Assembly: GCA_046341775.1 (NCBI GenBank)
Contig: JBKDQQ010000071.1
Span: 1-47,153, forward strand
Source: SXXH01 sp041165735
GTDB taxonomy: Bacteria > Planctomycetota > UBA1135 > GCA-002686595
Length of the DNA stretch: 47,153 nt
Direction of reading: 5' to 3'
In this document: piece after piece, positions 9,136-18,224 of the stretch
Layout: each line of letters opens with the position of its first letter
Numbering within the stretch: the stretch's first letter is position 1
Program-made: the position numbers and the translations under genes
Notes under the pieces: model-generated
What the model was told of the DNA's origin: nothing
Database searches by the model: none
The model's input: the letters and a program-made list of their open reading frames with translations, nothing else

Positions 9136-10893
9136 TCAGAGTTCCCAGGTCACTTGCAGCGCGTTGCTCAAGTTGAAGGTGCTCGTGGTGCAGACCCCCG
9201 CGGCGTTGCGGTACCACACCTGGTAGGTGCGCGTCGATCCGGGGGTCGACACGCCACCCTTGACGCTGATCGACAAGTCGCCGAGCACCGGGTACTGAGA
9301 GGTGCCGCCGACGTTCGTCTTCGTTCCGAGGCGCACGACCGTGCCGCTGGCGCAGCGCAAGCCGTCGCCGAACGCCGTTCCGACTCCGGCAGCGGTCTGC
9401 GTCGTGCCTTGGAAGTACAAGCAGGTGGAGTTCGGCATCTGCGAGCCGCGCAGGGCGAAGGTGTCGCCATTGATGCGCGCCGAGCCGCTCCAGGAGAGGA
9501 AGGCGCCGAATCCCAGCGAGTTCGCGCAGCCTTCGCCGGCGCTCAAGGCCGAGAAGTTGCCGCAGGGGCAGGGTCCGCCGAACAGGTCGCCGAAGCAGTA
9601 GCTCTCGACGCGGGGCGCGGGCCATTCGTGGTGGCCGATGTCGACGATGGGCGCCGTGCCCGCGCCGGTGTCGGGCACGAGCGGCTCGTCGGCGAAGCGC
9701 GCCTTGCCGTAGTAGTCGACGGTCACCGCCGCCGGCACGAGCGCGTTGCTGCCCGCGTCGATCGCCGGGGAGGTCGCGGTCAGGCGGAAGTCGTTGTTGG
9801 CCGGGTCGACGAACTGCGGGTCGAAGGCGAGGTTGCCCGTGCCCGGGGCGCCGCCGAGCACGATCGAGTTGCTCGTGGTGAAGGTCGCGCCGTTCAACTG
9901 GTTGGCGGACCCTTGCGCGCCGCCCGAGCCGGTGTTGGCCCAGATGATGCAGTTCGCCACGCTCACGTTGCTGCCGCTGCTCAGGATGCCCGCGCCCGCG
10001 CTGGCGGTGCTCGTGTTGGCGTACACCGTCGTGTTGCGGATGACGGGGTTCGAGCTGGAGCCGACCCAGATCGCGCCGCCGCCGCCCGAGCCGGTGGCGG
10101 TGTTGCCGACGAAGATGCAGTTGTAGACCTTGGTCGTCGAGCCGCCGAAGATCTCGATGGCGCCGGCGCGCGCGGCGCTGTTGCCGCGGAAGAAGCAGCG
10201 ATCGAAGGTGGCGGAGACGTTCGTCGCCATGTCGAAGGCCCCGCCGAAGCTGCCGCCCGTGTTGTCGAGGAACTGGCAGTTGGTGAAGGTCGGACTGGAC
10301 GAGTTGATGTAGCCGGCCCCGCCGCCGAACGTGCAGCGGTTGGCGCGGAAGATGCAGTTGCGCACCGTGGGGGAGCCGGCCGACACGCACAGGATGCCGC
10401 CGCCGCGGTCGTTGTTCGCCGTCGAGTTGGCGTTGCCGCCGGTGATCGTGAAGCCGTCGATGACCGCGGTCGAGTTGATGCCGAACGCGTTGAGCACGTG
10501 GTAGCTGTTGTCGGTGAAGATGTTGCTCGCGTCGTTGCCCGCCAGGTCGCCGCTGATGATCGTGAGGTTGGCGGCGTAGTCGCGCTGGGCGAGCGTCGTC
10601 TCGGTGCCCGCGAAGCCTCCGTAGATGGCGACGCCGGTCTTCAAGTTGACCGACAAGGTGCGCGTCGCGGTGGTGGTCGGCCGGTAGGTGCCGGCCTTGA
10701 CCCAGATCTCGTCGCCGGGGGCGGCGGCGGTGACAGCCACGGGGATGGCGTCGACTCCGCGATAGGCGTTGGCCCAGCTGGTGCCGTCGTTCGCGCCGGT
10801 CGTCAGGCTGGCGTCGACGTGGCGGATGCCAGCGAAGGCCGACGAAGAGAGCAGGAACAGGGAAAGGAAGCCGAGGAACCGGGTCGGATGCAT
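9136..10893 (-). CDS. Secreted right-handed beta-helix protein with choice-of-anchor Q region and Cys-rich C-terminal domain
   Basis: This protein of 585 residues is exported: a signal peptide (FLGFLSLFLLSSSAFA) starts directly after the chosen ATG. Residues about 60-340 are short parallel-beta repeats with asparagine ladders (VRNCIFRANRCTFGGGAGYINS, FTNCQFLDNTGGSFGG and similar), as in polysaccharide lyases and adhesins. A choice-of-anchor Q type segment follows at about 350-375 (FDPQFVDPANNDFRL, SPAIDAG). The last ~150 residues open with CFGDLFGGPCPCGN and contain a further GC pair, a module that recurs in secreted Planctomycetota proteins and may act in surface sorting. No catalytic site can be named. 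The upstream ORF extension was rejected because it would bury the signal peptide. Confidence 0.85.
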   Translation of the reverse strand: MHPTRFLGFLSLFLLSSSAFAGIRHVDASLTTGANDGTSWANAYRGVDAIPVAVTAAAPGDEIWVKAGTYRPTTTATRTLSVNLKTGVAIYGGFAGTETTLAQRDYAANLTIISGDLAGNDASNIFTDNSYHVLNAFGINSTAVIDGFTITGGNANSTANNDRGGGILCVSAGSPTVRNCIFRANRCTFGGGAGYINSSSPTFTNCQFLDNTGGSFGGAFDMATNVSATFDRCFFRGNSAARAGAIEIFGGSTTKVYNCIFVGNTATGSGGGGAIWVGSSSNPVIRNTTVYANTSTASAGAGILSSGSNVSVANCIIWANTGSGGAQGSANQLNGATFTTSNSIVLGGAPGTGNLAFDPQFVDPANNDFRLTATSPAIDAGSNALVPAAVTVDYYGKARFADEPLVPDTGAGTAPIVDIGHHEWPAPRVESYCFGDLFGGPCPCGNFSALSAGEGCANSLGFGAFLSWSGSARINGDTFALRGSQMPNSTCLYFQGTTQTAAGVGTAFGDGLRCASGTVVRLGTKTNVGGTSQYPVLGDLSISVKGGVSTPGSTRTYQVWYRNAAGVCTTSTFNLSNALQVTWEL

Positions 10894-11064
10894 GGTGTGG
10901 GACTCGTGGGTGGACCGGCGCGCGTCCAATGCGCGCGTCTCGCGACCGTACAAGAGTAGGGGAAGGCCCCGAAAGGCGCTTGGATTTCCGCTGCGCACGC
11001 CGGTGCGCGGGCGGAGCGCGCGCGGAAAGGACTTCCGCCCCGGGATTCCGCGGCGGCGCGACGC

Positions 11065-11520
11065 TCAGGCGCCGGTGAATTGGATCTGGCCCTGCGGGAG
11101 CAGGTACACGATCAGCATCGTGCCGCCGGACACGGTCGGCACATGCGCGGAGCCCGGAGGCATGACGACCCAGCCCTCGGGCCGCCCATCGAAGCGCGGC
11201 TCGCCATCCAGCGCGATGCACCAATTGGCCTCGCCCAAGGGGTGCGCGTGGTGCGGGCCGGGTCCGTCCATGTGCACCACGTCGATCGAGAAGTGGCGCG
11301 TCGCCTCGACGGCCTTCGAAACGCGACCGTAGCGCACCGGCGGCGCGCCACGCTCGCAGATCTTGCCGGCGGCCAGCAGGGACTTCAGCTCCTCGCTGAG
11401 GCGGCGTCCCGCCGGGCTGCGTGGGTCCAGTCGCGCGGTGAGCGTGGCGACGGCCGCGGAGGGATCGGACAAGTCGACGCCGTCGGCCGCCGCGAGCAAG
11501 GGTTGGAAGGTGTCCAGCAT
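11065..11520 (-). CDS. DUF4863 family small cupin-like protein
   Basis: This protein of 151 residues has a helical N-terminal half and a beta-rich C-terminal half. The C-terminal half contains a histidine cluster (DGPGPHHAHPLGEANWC) and a second PPGSAHVP motif, which together look like a cupin-type metal site. The overall pattern fits DUF4863, the family that includes 4-hydroxylaminobenzoate lyase, but one cannot infer that substrate here. The gene follows the GT-C-like gene on the same strand after 37 bases. It has its own -10-like TAGACT 9 bases before the ATG, so it can probably be expressed alone. Confidence 0.65.
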   Translation of the reverse strand: MLDTFQPLLAAADGVDLSDPSAAVATLTARLDPRSPAGRRLSEELKSLLAAGKICERGAPPVRYGRVSKAVEATRHFSIDVVHMDGPGPHHAHPLGEANWCIALDGEPRFDGRPEGWVVMPPGSAHVPTVSGGTMLIVYLLPQGQIQFTGA

Positions 11521-11529
11521 GGCCCGTGC

Positions 11530-11535
11530 AGTCTA
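11530..11535 (-). promoter_or_regulatory. -10-like TAGACT, 9 bases before the start codon
   Basis: On the minus strand the sequence reads GCGCTAGACT, nine bases, ATG. The short distance implies a leaderless or nearly leaderless transcript. No good -35 is visible. Confidence 0.4.
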
Positions 11536-11557
11536 GCGCTCCGGCCCGCGCTTCCGC

Positions 11558-13114
11558 CTAGCGCCAGACGGGCTTCAGCATGCGCAACTCGGCCCGTTCG
11601 AACGGCTGCTCGTCGGCTTCGAGGGTGCGGCGCTCGACCACGGCGCCTCCTTGGGCCACCAGGAGGCGCCAACTGTCCGGCAGGCGTGCCAGCGCGGGCT
11701 CGTCTTCGCGGGCGAACCACGCTCCGTACCAGGTCGGCTTGCGTGGCGCGAAGTGCTCCGCTTCGACGCGGTGGTCGTGGCCCGGGGAGCCGCGTTGGCG
11801 CGCGATGCTCGCCTGCAGGACCTCGGGGCTGACCAGGCCGTGCTGGTCGTGCACGACGAGGCGCGAGGCGAAGCCCGTCGCGCCGATGGCGCCGAGCACG
11901 ATCGAGTCGCCGGGTTGCGCGCGCCTGCCCAGCGCTTCTCCCAATGCCAACCATTCCTTGGCACGCGCCCGCATGCCGCGCCACATGGCGAGCTCGCCGC
12001 GCGCCTCGGCTTCGTTCCAACGGAAGTGCAGCGCCTGCCGCACTCCCTCCGGAGCCAACTCGAGGCCGAACGCCGGCAGGAACGACAGCGCGGCGAGCGC
12101 GAACGCCAGCCACGCGCCGCGCGCGGCGAGGGCTCCGGCCGCCAGCGCGAGGAATCCGCAGGCGGGCGCGAGGAAGCGGCCGTACGCCATGAAGTCGCCC
12201 CCGACGACGACGCTCCAGCCGAGCAGGGCCGCGAGCACGAGCGCTCCCGCCCATGCAGCGCGGCGAGCGGGGCGCGGCGCGAGGAGCGGCGCCGCGAGGA
12301 GCACCAGCAGCGCCGGCATGGCGGCCAGCATCGAGCCCGCGTAGCGCATGCCGCGCTCGAAGCGCCAAGCCTCGAGGCCCGTCTTGGCCTTGGCCGTGTG
12401 CGGCCACCACGCGTCGTGCACGAGATGCCGCGCGCAAAGGCAGGCGAGCCACGTCGCGAGCGCGATGGCCGCGCATTGCATGGCCGGCACGAGGAGTCGG
12501 GGCTCGAGCAGCAGCACGCAGCCCAAGGCGAGGGCCACGGCGACGAAGCCATCGGCGCGCAAGGCGATCGTGGCGGCGGCGGCGAGCATCGCGCTCGCCA
12601 ACGCCGGTCGAACCGGGTTCCACAGCAGGCGCTCGGCGCAGAGGAAGGCGCAGGTCGCGCACGCCATGGTCTCCAGCCCGCTCGTGGCCCAGACCGCGGC
12701 CACGGGCAGGCTCGCCAGCAAGCTGCCGCACGCCAAGGCTTGCACGGCCGACAGGCGCAAGCGTCGCGCCGCGAGGCGCGTCGCCGCGAAGCACAGCCAC
12801 GCGCCCGCGCCGAGCGAGGTGAGCAGCGCGGGCGATTCGGGGCGGATGCCCCCCGCCTGCCATGGCGCGCTCCACAAGACCCAAAGAAGGTTCGTGTACC
12901 CCTCGACCGGCGGCGTCTCGCCCGGGTTGTAGACGAGCCCCAGCCCCTCGACCAGGTTGCGCGCGTAGCGGAAGCTGATGTAGGCGTCGTCGCAGACGAA
13001 CCACCAGCTCGCGGCGTGCGCGAGGTAGAGCGCGACGACGCAGAAGCCGACCCAGAGCGGCAAGTCACCGTCCGGTCGTCCATCGCCGGCGTCCATGGCG
13101 CTCTTGGATCCCAT
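11558..13114 (-). CDS. GT-C-like polytopic membrane protein (possible glycosyltransferase)
   Basis: This protein of 518 residues has about ten hydrophobic segments. The first loop contains CDDAYISFRYARNLVEGLG (from residue 41), then YNPGE and VEGYTNLLW. This acidic-pair signature is seen in AftB-like and related GT-C enzymes that use polyprenyl-phosphate sugars on the outer face of the membrane. A soluble C-terminal part of about 130 residues follows. The sugar and acceptor cannot be told from sequence. The ATG at 13114 was chosen because a TATCCT element lies 9 bases upstream and the membrane segments begin soon after. An ATG six codons later is an alternative. Confidence 0.8.
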   Translation of the reverse strand: MGSKSAMDAGDGRPDGDLPLWVGFCVVALYLAHAASWWFVCDDAYISFRYARNLVEGLGLVYNPGETPPVEGYTNLLWVLWSAPWQAGGIRPESPALLTSLGAGAWLCFAATRLAARRLRLSAVQALACGSLLASLPVAAVWATSGLETMACATCAFLCAERLLWNPVRPALASAMLAAAATIALRADGFVAVALALGCVLLLEPRLLVPAMQCAAIALATWLACLCARHLVHDAWWPHTAKAKTGLEAWRFERGMRYAGSMLAAMPALLVLLAAPLLAPRPARRAAWAGALVLAALLGWSVVVGGDFMAYGRFLAPACGFLALAAGALAARGAWLAFALAALSFLPAFGLELAPEGVRQALHFRWNEAEARGELAMWRGMRARAKEWLALGEALGRRAQPGDSIVLGAIGATGFASRLVVHDQHGLVSPEVLQASIARQRGSPGHDHRVEAEHFAPRKPTWYGAWFAREDEPALARLPDSWRLLVAQGGAVVERRTLEADEQPFERAELRMLKPVWR

Positions 13115-13320
13115 GGTCGGCGAGGATAGCGACCCTGACGGCGGCGCGCGCCACGGGCGGTGCTTTCCCAAGCTCCAGTCTCGCATGGGTTTGCGGCTTG
13201 GCCCAGGGACCTGTGCCGGCCGGCGGCGACCAGCCCTAGGCGGGCCCGCGGAGGGCATTGAGCGATCGCAGCCGAATTCCGGTGCGATCCGGGGGCGTCG
13301 TTCGTTCACGCAGGCCCGCG

Positions 13321-14037
13321 ATGCTGCAACAACCGGCGACCTCCCCGCTCGAACCCACCCAGATGCCTGTCGGCGCGGTGTTGGTCGCGGCTAGCGAAGA
13401 CCCTCGGTTGCTGGCTCTGCTCGACGCGCTGGCGGCGGATCTGGCCTTGCCCTTCAAATCCGGCAAGGGTGCCGCGGAACTGTCCGGGACCTTGGGGGCC
13501 TTCGACGACCATCTCCTCGTGCTGGATTGGCGCCGATCCGGTGCCGGGGCCGCGACGGTGGCGGCTTGGCTCGTCGAGAACCAATACCAACTGCCTCATG
13601 TCGCCATCGTCCCGCCCGGCGCCGTGGCGGTCGCAGTCGAGGCGCTGCGCGGCGGAGCCTGCGATGCCATCGAACTGTCGTTGTCCGATGTGCACCGCGT
13701 CGATGGCGGACATGCCGATGGCGGAGACTTGGTCGAAGCCCGCACCGTGCGCGCGCGCGTCGGCGCGGCCTTCGCGCTGGCGGCGGTTCCGCGTCGCGCC
13801 GCGGTGCAGGATCGCATGATGCTCGCCGAACTGCGCCGCAGGCACGCCGCGTTGCGACCGATCGAACGCACCACCATGGCCTCGATGGTCGCCGGCACGT
13901 TGAACAAGCAAGTCGCGCAGGAGCTGCGCATCGCCGAACGCACGGTGAAGAAGCACCGCGCCACCGTGCTGAAGCAGATGGGCGCCAAGAGCATCGCGGA
14001 CCTCGTGCGCATGGCGATCCGGCTCCAACTGGCCTGA
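13321..14037 (+). CDS. FixJ/NarL-type response regulator with degenerate receiver
   Basis: This protein of 238 residues ends in a LuxR-type helix-turn-helix (about 175-237): LRPIERTTMASMVAGTLNK, QVAQELRIAERTVKKHRA, GAKSIADLVRMA. The N-terminal part has a receiver-like layout with a candidate phospho-acceptor in LVLDW. Position-equivalents of the conserved Thr/Ser (IVPPG) and Lys (IELSL where IEKP is usual) are replaced, so phosphorylation signalling may be lost or altered. No histidine kinase adjoins it. The target genes are unknown; the three-gene membrane/queF cluster starts 123 bases downstream on the same strand. Confidence 0.82.
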   Translation: MLQQPATSPLEPTQMPVGAVLVAASEDPRLLALLDALAADLALPFKSGKGAAELSGTLGAFDDHLLVLDWRRSGAGAATVAAWLVENQYQLPHVAIVPPGAVAVAVEALRGGACDAIELSLSDVHRVDGGHADGGDLVEARTVRARVGAAFALAAVPRRAAVQDRMMLAELRRRHAALRPIERTTMASMVAGTLNKQVAQELRIAERTVKKHRATVLKQMGAKSIADLVRMAIRLQLA

Positions 14038-14160
14038 GCACCGCGCAGCGCGCCAAGCGAGGCGCCGTCCAGGCGCGCGCGGCGTCCGCGGGGCGAGCGG
14101 AGGGCGCCCGCCGTATGGGTCGCTGTTGGGTGCGCGCCCGCGCGCCAGTATCTTTCCGCC

Positions 14161-16125
14161 ATGCAGATCCGCTGGCGCGCCTCTATCGTCTGGCTGGCGT
14201 TGTGCGCCAGCCTCGCGTGGACGCAGGCGCCGCTGTGGACGAGCGGGTTGCTGCCCGAGGATCGACTCGATCCTTCGGGCGGCTCGTTGCTGCACATGGG
14301 CTGGCTCGAGTTCGGTGCGGGGCCGCTGGCGCAGCTGGCGTCGCTGCGCTGCGCGGGCCTTGCGCTGGTCTTCGCGTTGGCGCTCGCCTGCGCCAGCATC
14401 GCGCGGCGGATCCTGCGCCCCTTCGCCAGCGAGCAGGTCGCCCAGGCGGCGGGCGACGCCACCACGATCTACATCGCCGTCCACCCGTTCATCGTGGCCG
14501 CCGCGGCGCGGCCGGCCGGGCACGATCTGTTGTTCGCGATGACGCTCGCCGCGCTCGCCCTGGGCCAGCTGCTGCTCGCGCGCCAGGCGCGCACGCGCGC
14601 CCGCCTGGCCTTCGCGGCCGCGTGCGTGGTCGTCGCCGCGGCCATCTCGCCGGCCGCGCGCGCCGTGCCGTTGCTCGCGGGCTTGCTCGAGTACGGCGCC
14701 GGGCCGAGGCCGCGCACGGGGACGCGTCGCTGGAGCGCCACCGCGCTCGTCGTCGTCGCCGCGCTGCTCGCCGTCTTGCTTGGCGAACAGGCTGGTCGCG
14801 CGCTCTTCGCGCGGGAGGCCGCGCTCGAGCCCGCGGACGCGACGCTGGTCGCGTGGATCGCCGCCGCGGGCCAAGCCTTGTTCCCCGTGGTCGCAGGCAA
14901 GTCGGCCATCCATGCGGTGCTCGCGGCGCTGGTGTGGCTGGTGGCGCTGGAACCCCTGCTGCGCGCCGCGCGTTCGGCGCCACGCCTGTGGGGTCGCCTC
15001 GCGTTGGCGGCGATGATCGCCGTCGTGGCCACCTTGCCGTTCATGGCGGGTCCGCCGCGACCCGGCGTGCTCGACGGAGCCGAGGTGCTGGCGCCCGCCG
15101 CGGCGGCCGCGGCCATGGCGCTCTCCATCGCCACCACGGCGATCGGCGGCGCGCGGCGCCTCGTGCTGCCGCTCGTGGGTGGCTTCTGCCTCGCCTTCGC
15201 CGCGCGCGACGCGGCGCAGGACATGGCGGCCGCCGCGCGGGCCGCGGACGCGCTCGAGCAGCGCCTCGCCGAGGAGGCGCGCGGCGTCTCCGAACTGTTG
15301 TGTCTCGCTCCCGCGCGCGACGCGCACGGCTTCGCGCTGTGGAAGCACGACTTCGCCGAGCGCGCGCGCGGAGTGCCCGCGCGCGTGCGCCTGGTCGACG
15401 AACGCTGCCTCCCTTGGCTCGAGCAGGGCGCGCTCGCGCAGGAACTCGCGCGCGACGGCGCGCGCATCGTCTCGTTCGACGGTGCCGCGCGCGCGTTGGC
15501 GGCGCCGCCGGCGCGCGGCGAGGCGTTGGTGTGGCGCGGCGAGGGCCGCTCGCCGCTCGTCGATCTCGATCCGCGTTCGCTGCGCAGCGTGCGCGTGCTG
15601 CCCATGCCCGGCACGAGTCCGACCGAGGAGCCGTGGATGGGCTGGCGCGCCGCGGAGGATGGCGGGGCCGCGGGACGCGTTGCCGGCGCGTGGGGGCTCG
15701 TCGACGGCGAGCTCGTGGCCTTGTTCGACCTGCGCCGCGACGAGGCGTGGATGGGAGCGGGCGTCGTGCGTCGCGTGTGGTTCGAAATGCCGTTGGCCAA
15801 GATCAAGAGCGCCGAGCTGCGCGCCGAGTCCCCGTGGCGCATCGAGCCGCCGCGCATCGATGGCGACGATTGGGTGCTCGAGCGACTCGACCAATCGTGG
15901 CAGCCCTTGTCCGGCGCGCCGCGCCTCGTGCTGCGCGTGCTGGGCGAAGGGAGCCTCGCGTGGATGGAGCGCGACATGACGCCCGTCGCCGGCGCGTGGC
16001 GCGCGCCCGGCTTCGAGGCCGAGGCGCGCCGGAGGTTCTTCGCGGGCGAAGCGGCGTGGTGGTGGATCGAACGGATGGTGGGCGGACGCGTGGTGGCGGA
16101 GGGTTCCGGACGCTTGACGCGCTGA
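14161..16125 (+). CDS. Polytopic membrane protein of unknown function
   Basis: This protein of 654 residues begins with a hydrophobic segment (IVWLALCASLAWTQ), followed by eight or so further membrane segments to about residue 360. A soluble, probably extracytoplasmic C-terminal region of about 290 residues rich in Arg, Glu and Trp follows (for example DLRRDEAWMGAGVVRRVWFEMP). The N-terminal arrangement (LLPEDRLDPSGGSLLHMG in the first loop, then AVHPFIV and ARPAGHDLLFA) resembles GT-C or O-antigen-type membrane proteins, but no diagnostic motif is seen. TATCTT lies 6 bases ahead of the ATG. queF starts 16 bases after the stop, so the genes form one unit. Confidence 0.75.
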   Translation: MQIRWRASIVWLALCASLAWTQAPLWTSGLLPEDRLDPSGGSLLHMGWLEFGAGPLAQLASLRCAGLALVFALALACASIARRILRPFASEQVAQAAGDATTIYIAVHPFIVAAAARPAGHDLLFAMTLAALALGQLLLARQARTRARLAFAAACVVVAAAISPAARAVPLLAGLLEYGAGPRPRTGTRRWSATALVVVAALLAVLLGEQAGRALFAREAALEPADATLVAWIAAAGQALFPVVAGKSAIHAVLAALVWLVALEPLLRAARSAPRLWGRLALAAMIAVVATLPFMAGPPRPGVLDGAEVLAPAAAAAAMALSIATTAIGGARRLVLPLVGGFCLAFAARDAAQDMAAAARAADALEQRLAEEARGVSELLCLAPARDAHGFALWKHDFAERARGVPARVRLVDERCLPWLEQGALAQELARDGARIVSFDGAARALAAPPARGEALVWRGEGRSPLVDLDPRSLRSVRVLPMPGTSPTEEPWMGWRAAEDGGAAGRVAGAWGLVDGELVALFDLRRDEAWMGAGVVRRVWFEMPLAKIKSAELRAESPWRIEPPRIDGDDWVLERLDQSWQPLSGAPRLVLRVLGEGSLAWMERDMTPVAGAWRAPGFEAEARRRFFAGEAAWWWIERMVGGRVVAEGSGRLTR

Positions 16126-16141
16126 CTAGAGTGGAGGGGCC

Positions 16142-16492
16142 ATGAGCACCAAGCCTTCCAGCGCGTTGGACACCTTCCCGAATCCGCGTCCCGGCCGCGG
16201 CTACGAGATCCGCTTCGACTGCCCGGAGTTCACCTGCCTCTGCCCCAAGACGGGCCAGCCCGACTTCGCCACGATCCGCATCCGCTACACGCCGGACGAG
16301 CGCTGCGTCGAACTCAAGAGCCTCAAGCTGTACCTGTGGAGCTGGCGCGACAAGGGAGCCTTCCACGAGGCCGTGACCAACCAGATCCTCGACGACCTCG
16401 TCGCGGCCGTCGCGCCGCGCTCGATGGTGGTCGAAGGCGACTTCTGGGTGCGCGGCGGCATCAAGACCGTGGTCGAGGCCAGCCATCCGTGA
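16142..16492 (+). CDS. queF: NADPH-dependent preQ0 reductase (preQ1 synthase), short type
   Basis: This protein of 116 residues makes 7-aminomethyl-7-deazaguanine in queuosine synthesis. The nucleophilic cysteine lies in FTCLCPKTGQPDF (Cys34), followed by the catalytic Asp41. The QueF signature ELKSLKLYLWSWRDKG and a Glu at 76 (AFHE) are present. The length is that of the unimodular YkvM subfamily. A possible -10, TAGAGT, lies 9 bases before the ATG. The stop overlaps the GTG of the next gene. No other queuosine gene is in the window. Confidence 0.95.
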   Translation: MSTKPSSALDTFPNPRPGRGYEIRFDCPEFTCLCPKTGQPDFATIRIRYTPDERCVELKSLKLYLWSWRDKGAFHEAVTNQILDDLVAAVAPRSMVVEGDFWVRGGIKTVVEASHP

Positions 16493-18123
16493 CGCGCGGG
16501 CGTTGGTGGCTGCTGCTCGCCTTGGTGATCGCGGCCGCGATCTGCCTGCGCGTCGCCCTGCTCCTCGGGCCGCCCGACCAGTTGCACGACGCCGGCGACG
16601 GACAGGCCGCGCGCATCTACCACGAAGAGCTCCTGCGCGGCGTGGCGGCGCGCGACATCGCCGAAGGCAGCCTGCTGCCCTTGAGCGGCTGGCAGGTGAA
16701 CGACTTCTGGGGCGGCTCGCTGGTCGTCTCGCTCCTCGCCGCTCCGCTCCAACTGGTGTTCGGCGACCACTTGTGGTGCTTGCGGGCGGTGGGCGTGCTG
16801 TTCCAACTGCTGCTCGTCGCCTTCGCCTGGTGCTGGCTCTCGGAACGCGTCTCGCGGATAGCGGCCCTCGTGGCCGCGTTGCTGCTCGCCGCGCCGCCTT
16901 GGGGCTACCTCGCGTCCTCCTTGATGGTCTACGGCACGCACCTCGAGTTGTGCGCGCTGCAGGTGCTGGTCGCGTGGACCCACCTGCGCGGGGGGGGCGG
17001 TCGGCCCGGATGGATCGCCAAGGGCGCGTTGGCGGGATTCGCCACATGGTTCGGATACTCGACGGCGGTCGTGCTGGCGGTCGTGTGCGTCGCGAGCTGG
17101 CTCGACGGCGCGCGTCCGACCCGCGCTCGATGGCGCGAGGCGCTGCTCCCGTGGGCCGCGGGCGCGTTGGTCGGCTTGTCGCCGCTCTACGCGCGGCTCG
17201 CCTACAGCGGCGGAAGCGTGGGCGTCTACGACGGAGGACTGCTGCACCACCTCGAGCGCGGCCTCTTCCACGGCACGCCGCGCGGCTTGGACGGCGCGGT
17301 GGTGCACGCCCCGCTCGAGAAGTGGCTGCTCCTGTGGAGCGGGGAGCTCGCGCAGGCGTCGTTCCTGCCTTGGTGGGGCGGAGCCGCGCTGGTGGTGCTC
17401 GTGCTGGCCGCCGGACTGTCAATTTTGCTTGACAGGGGCGCCGTGGACGAGGAGCGAGGCCGGTGGAGCGCGCCGGGGCGCTTCGCCATGCTGTGCGCCT
17501 TCGCCTGGACGCTCGCGTACGCGATGTCCGATTTCGGGCTCGGCACGCGGGACTGGGTGTTCGATTGGCGCTACTTGATGCCGTTGTGGCCCTGGAGCGC
17601 CATCATCCTCGCCGTGGCGTGCGCGCGCTGGCTCGCCTCGCCGCGCGCCTTGCCGCGCTGGTCGGGACGCGCGCTGCTGTGCATCCCGCCCTGCTTCGCC
17701 GTGCACGCGGGCATGCACTACGCGCCCGAGCGCGCTCCCGCCGCCGTGGCGGCGCCGGCCAGCGACGACCGGGTGCTCGAGCGCTTCCTCGCCCTGCAAG
17801 TCAGCGCCAACCCGAGGACCCTCGAACTGGCTCGCGAGGCGCTCGAGCGCCTGGGACGACGCGGCGAGGGCTCGGACGCCGAGCACGACCGCAGCCGCGC
17901 CTTGGCCGAGTCCTTGGCGCGCGGACTCGCCTGGATGGCGGCCGCGCCCGTGCCCGACGGACTGCGCGATCGCGACGAGGCGCTCGAGCGCAAGGACCGT
18001 GCCCGCGAGACCTTGCGCCTGGTGACGGAGGGGCCGCCGATCGCCTTCCAGTGGTGCTTCGGCGAAGCCTGGGCGAGGCTGCACGAATCTTCTTCCGCCA
18101 CGCCGGATCCGCCCGATCGTTGA
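16489..18123 (+). CDS. GT-C-like polytopic membrane protein
   Basis: This protein of 544 residues starts at a GTG that overlaps the queF stop. A hydrophobic helix (WWLLLALVIAAAICLRVALLLG) is followed by a first loop with acidic residues (LHDAGDGQAARIYHEELLRG), then about nine further membrane segments and a soluble C-terminal tail from about residue 420. The layout fits integral-membrane glycosyltransferases of the GT-C fold, but the acceptor and sugar are unknown. Codons 310-316 contain an exact copy of the 18-bp repeat (17417-17434), read as LSILLD at the end of a membrane segment. Base composition drops sharply there, as if the sequence had been inserted. Confidence 0.78.
   Translation: MTRGRWWLLLALVIAAAICLRVALLLGPPDQLHDAGDGQAARIYHEELLRGVAARDIAEGSLLPLSGWQVNDFWGGSLVVSLLAAPLQLVFGDHLWCLRAVGVLFQLLLVAFAWCWLSERVSRIAALVAALLLAAPPWGYLASSLMVYGTHLELCALQVLVAWTHLRGGGGRPGWIAKGALAGFATWFGYSTAVVLAVVCVASWLDGARPTRARWREALLPWAAGALVGLSPLYARLAYSGGSVGVYDGGLLHHLERGLFHGTPRGLDGAVVHAPLEKWLLLWSGELAQASFLPWWGGAALVVLVLAAGLSILLDRGAVDEERGRWSAPGRFAMLCAFAWTLAYAMSDFGLGTRDWVFDWRYLMPLWPWSAIILAVACARWLASPRALPRWSGRALLCIPPCFAVHAGMHYAPERAPAAVAAPASDDRVLERFLALQVSANPRTLELAREALERLGRRGEGSDAEHDRSRALAESLARGLAWMAAAPVPDGLRDRDEALERKDRARETLRLVTEGPPIAFQWCFGEAWARLHESSSATPDPPDR
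17417..17434. repeat. 18-bp inverted repeat, TGTCA-N8-TGACA
   Basis: TGTCAATTTTGCTTGACA lies in the middle of a membrane-protein gene, flanked by very GC-rich DNA. It is in frame and adds no stop codon. Confidence 0.8.
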
Positions 18124-18224
18124 GCGGGCAGCCTGCGCGAGGTGGTGCTAGACTTGGAAGCACGGGCTTGCGCGGTGGGTACCGCCCCTCGAGCTGCTCG
18201 GACCGCGCCTCGACGCCCTCCGCC

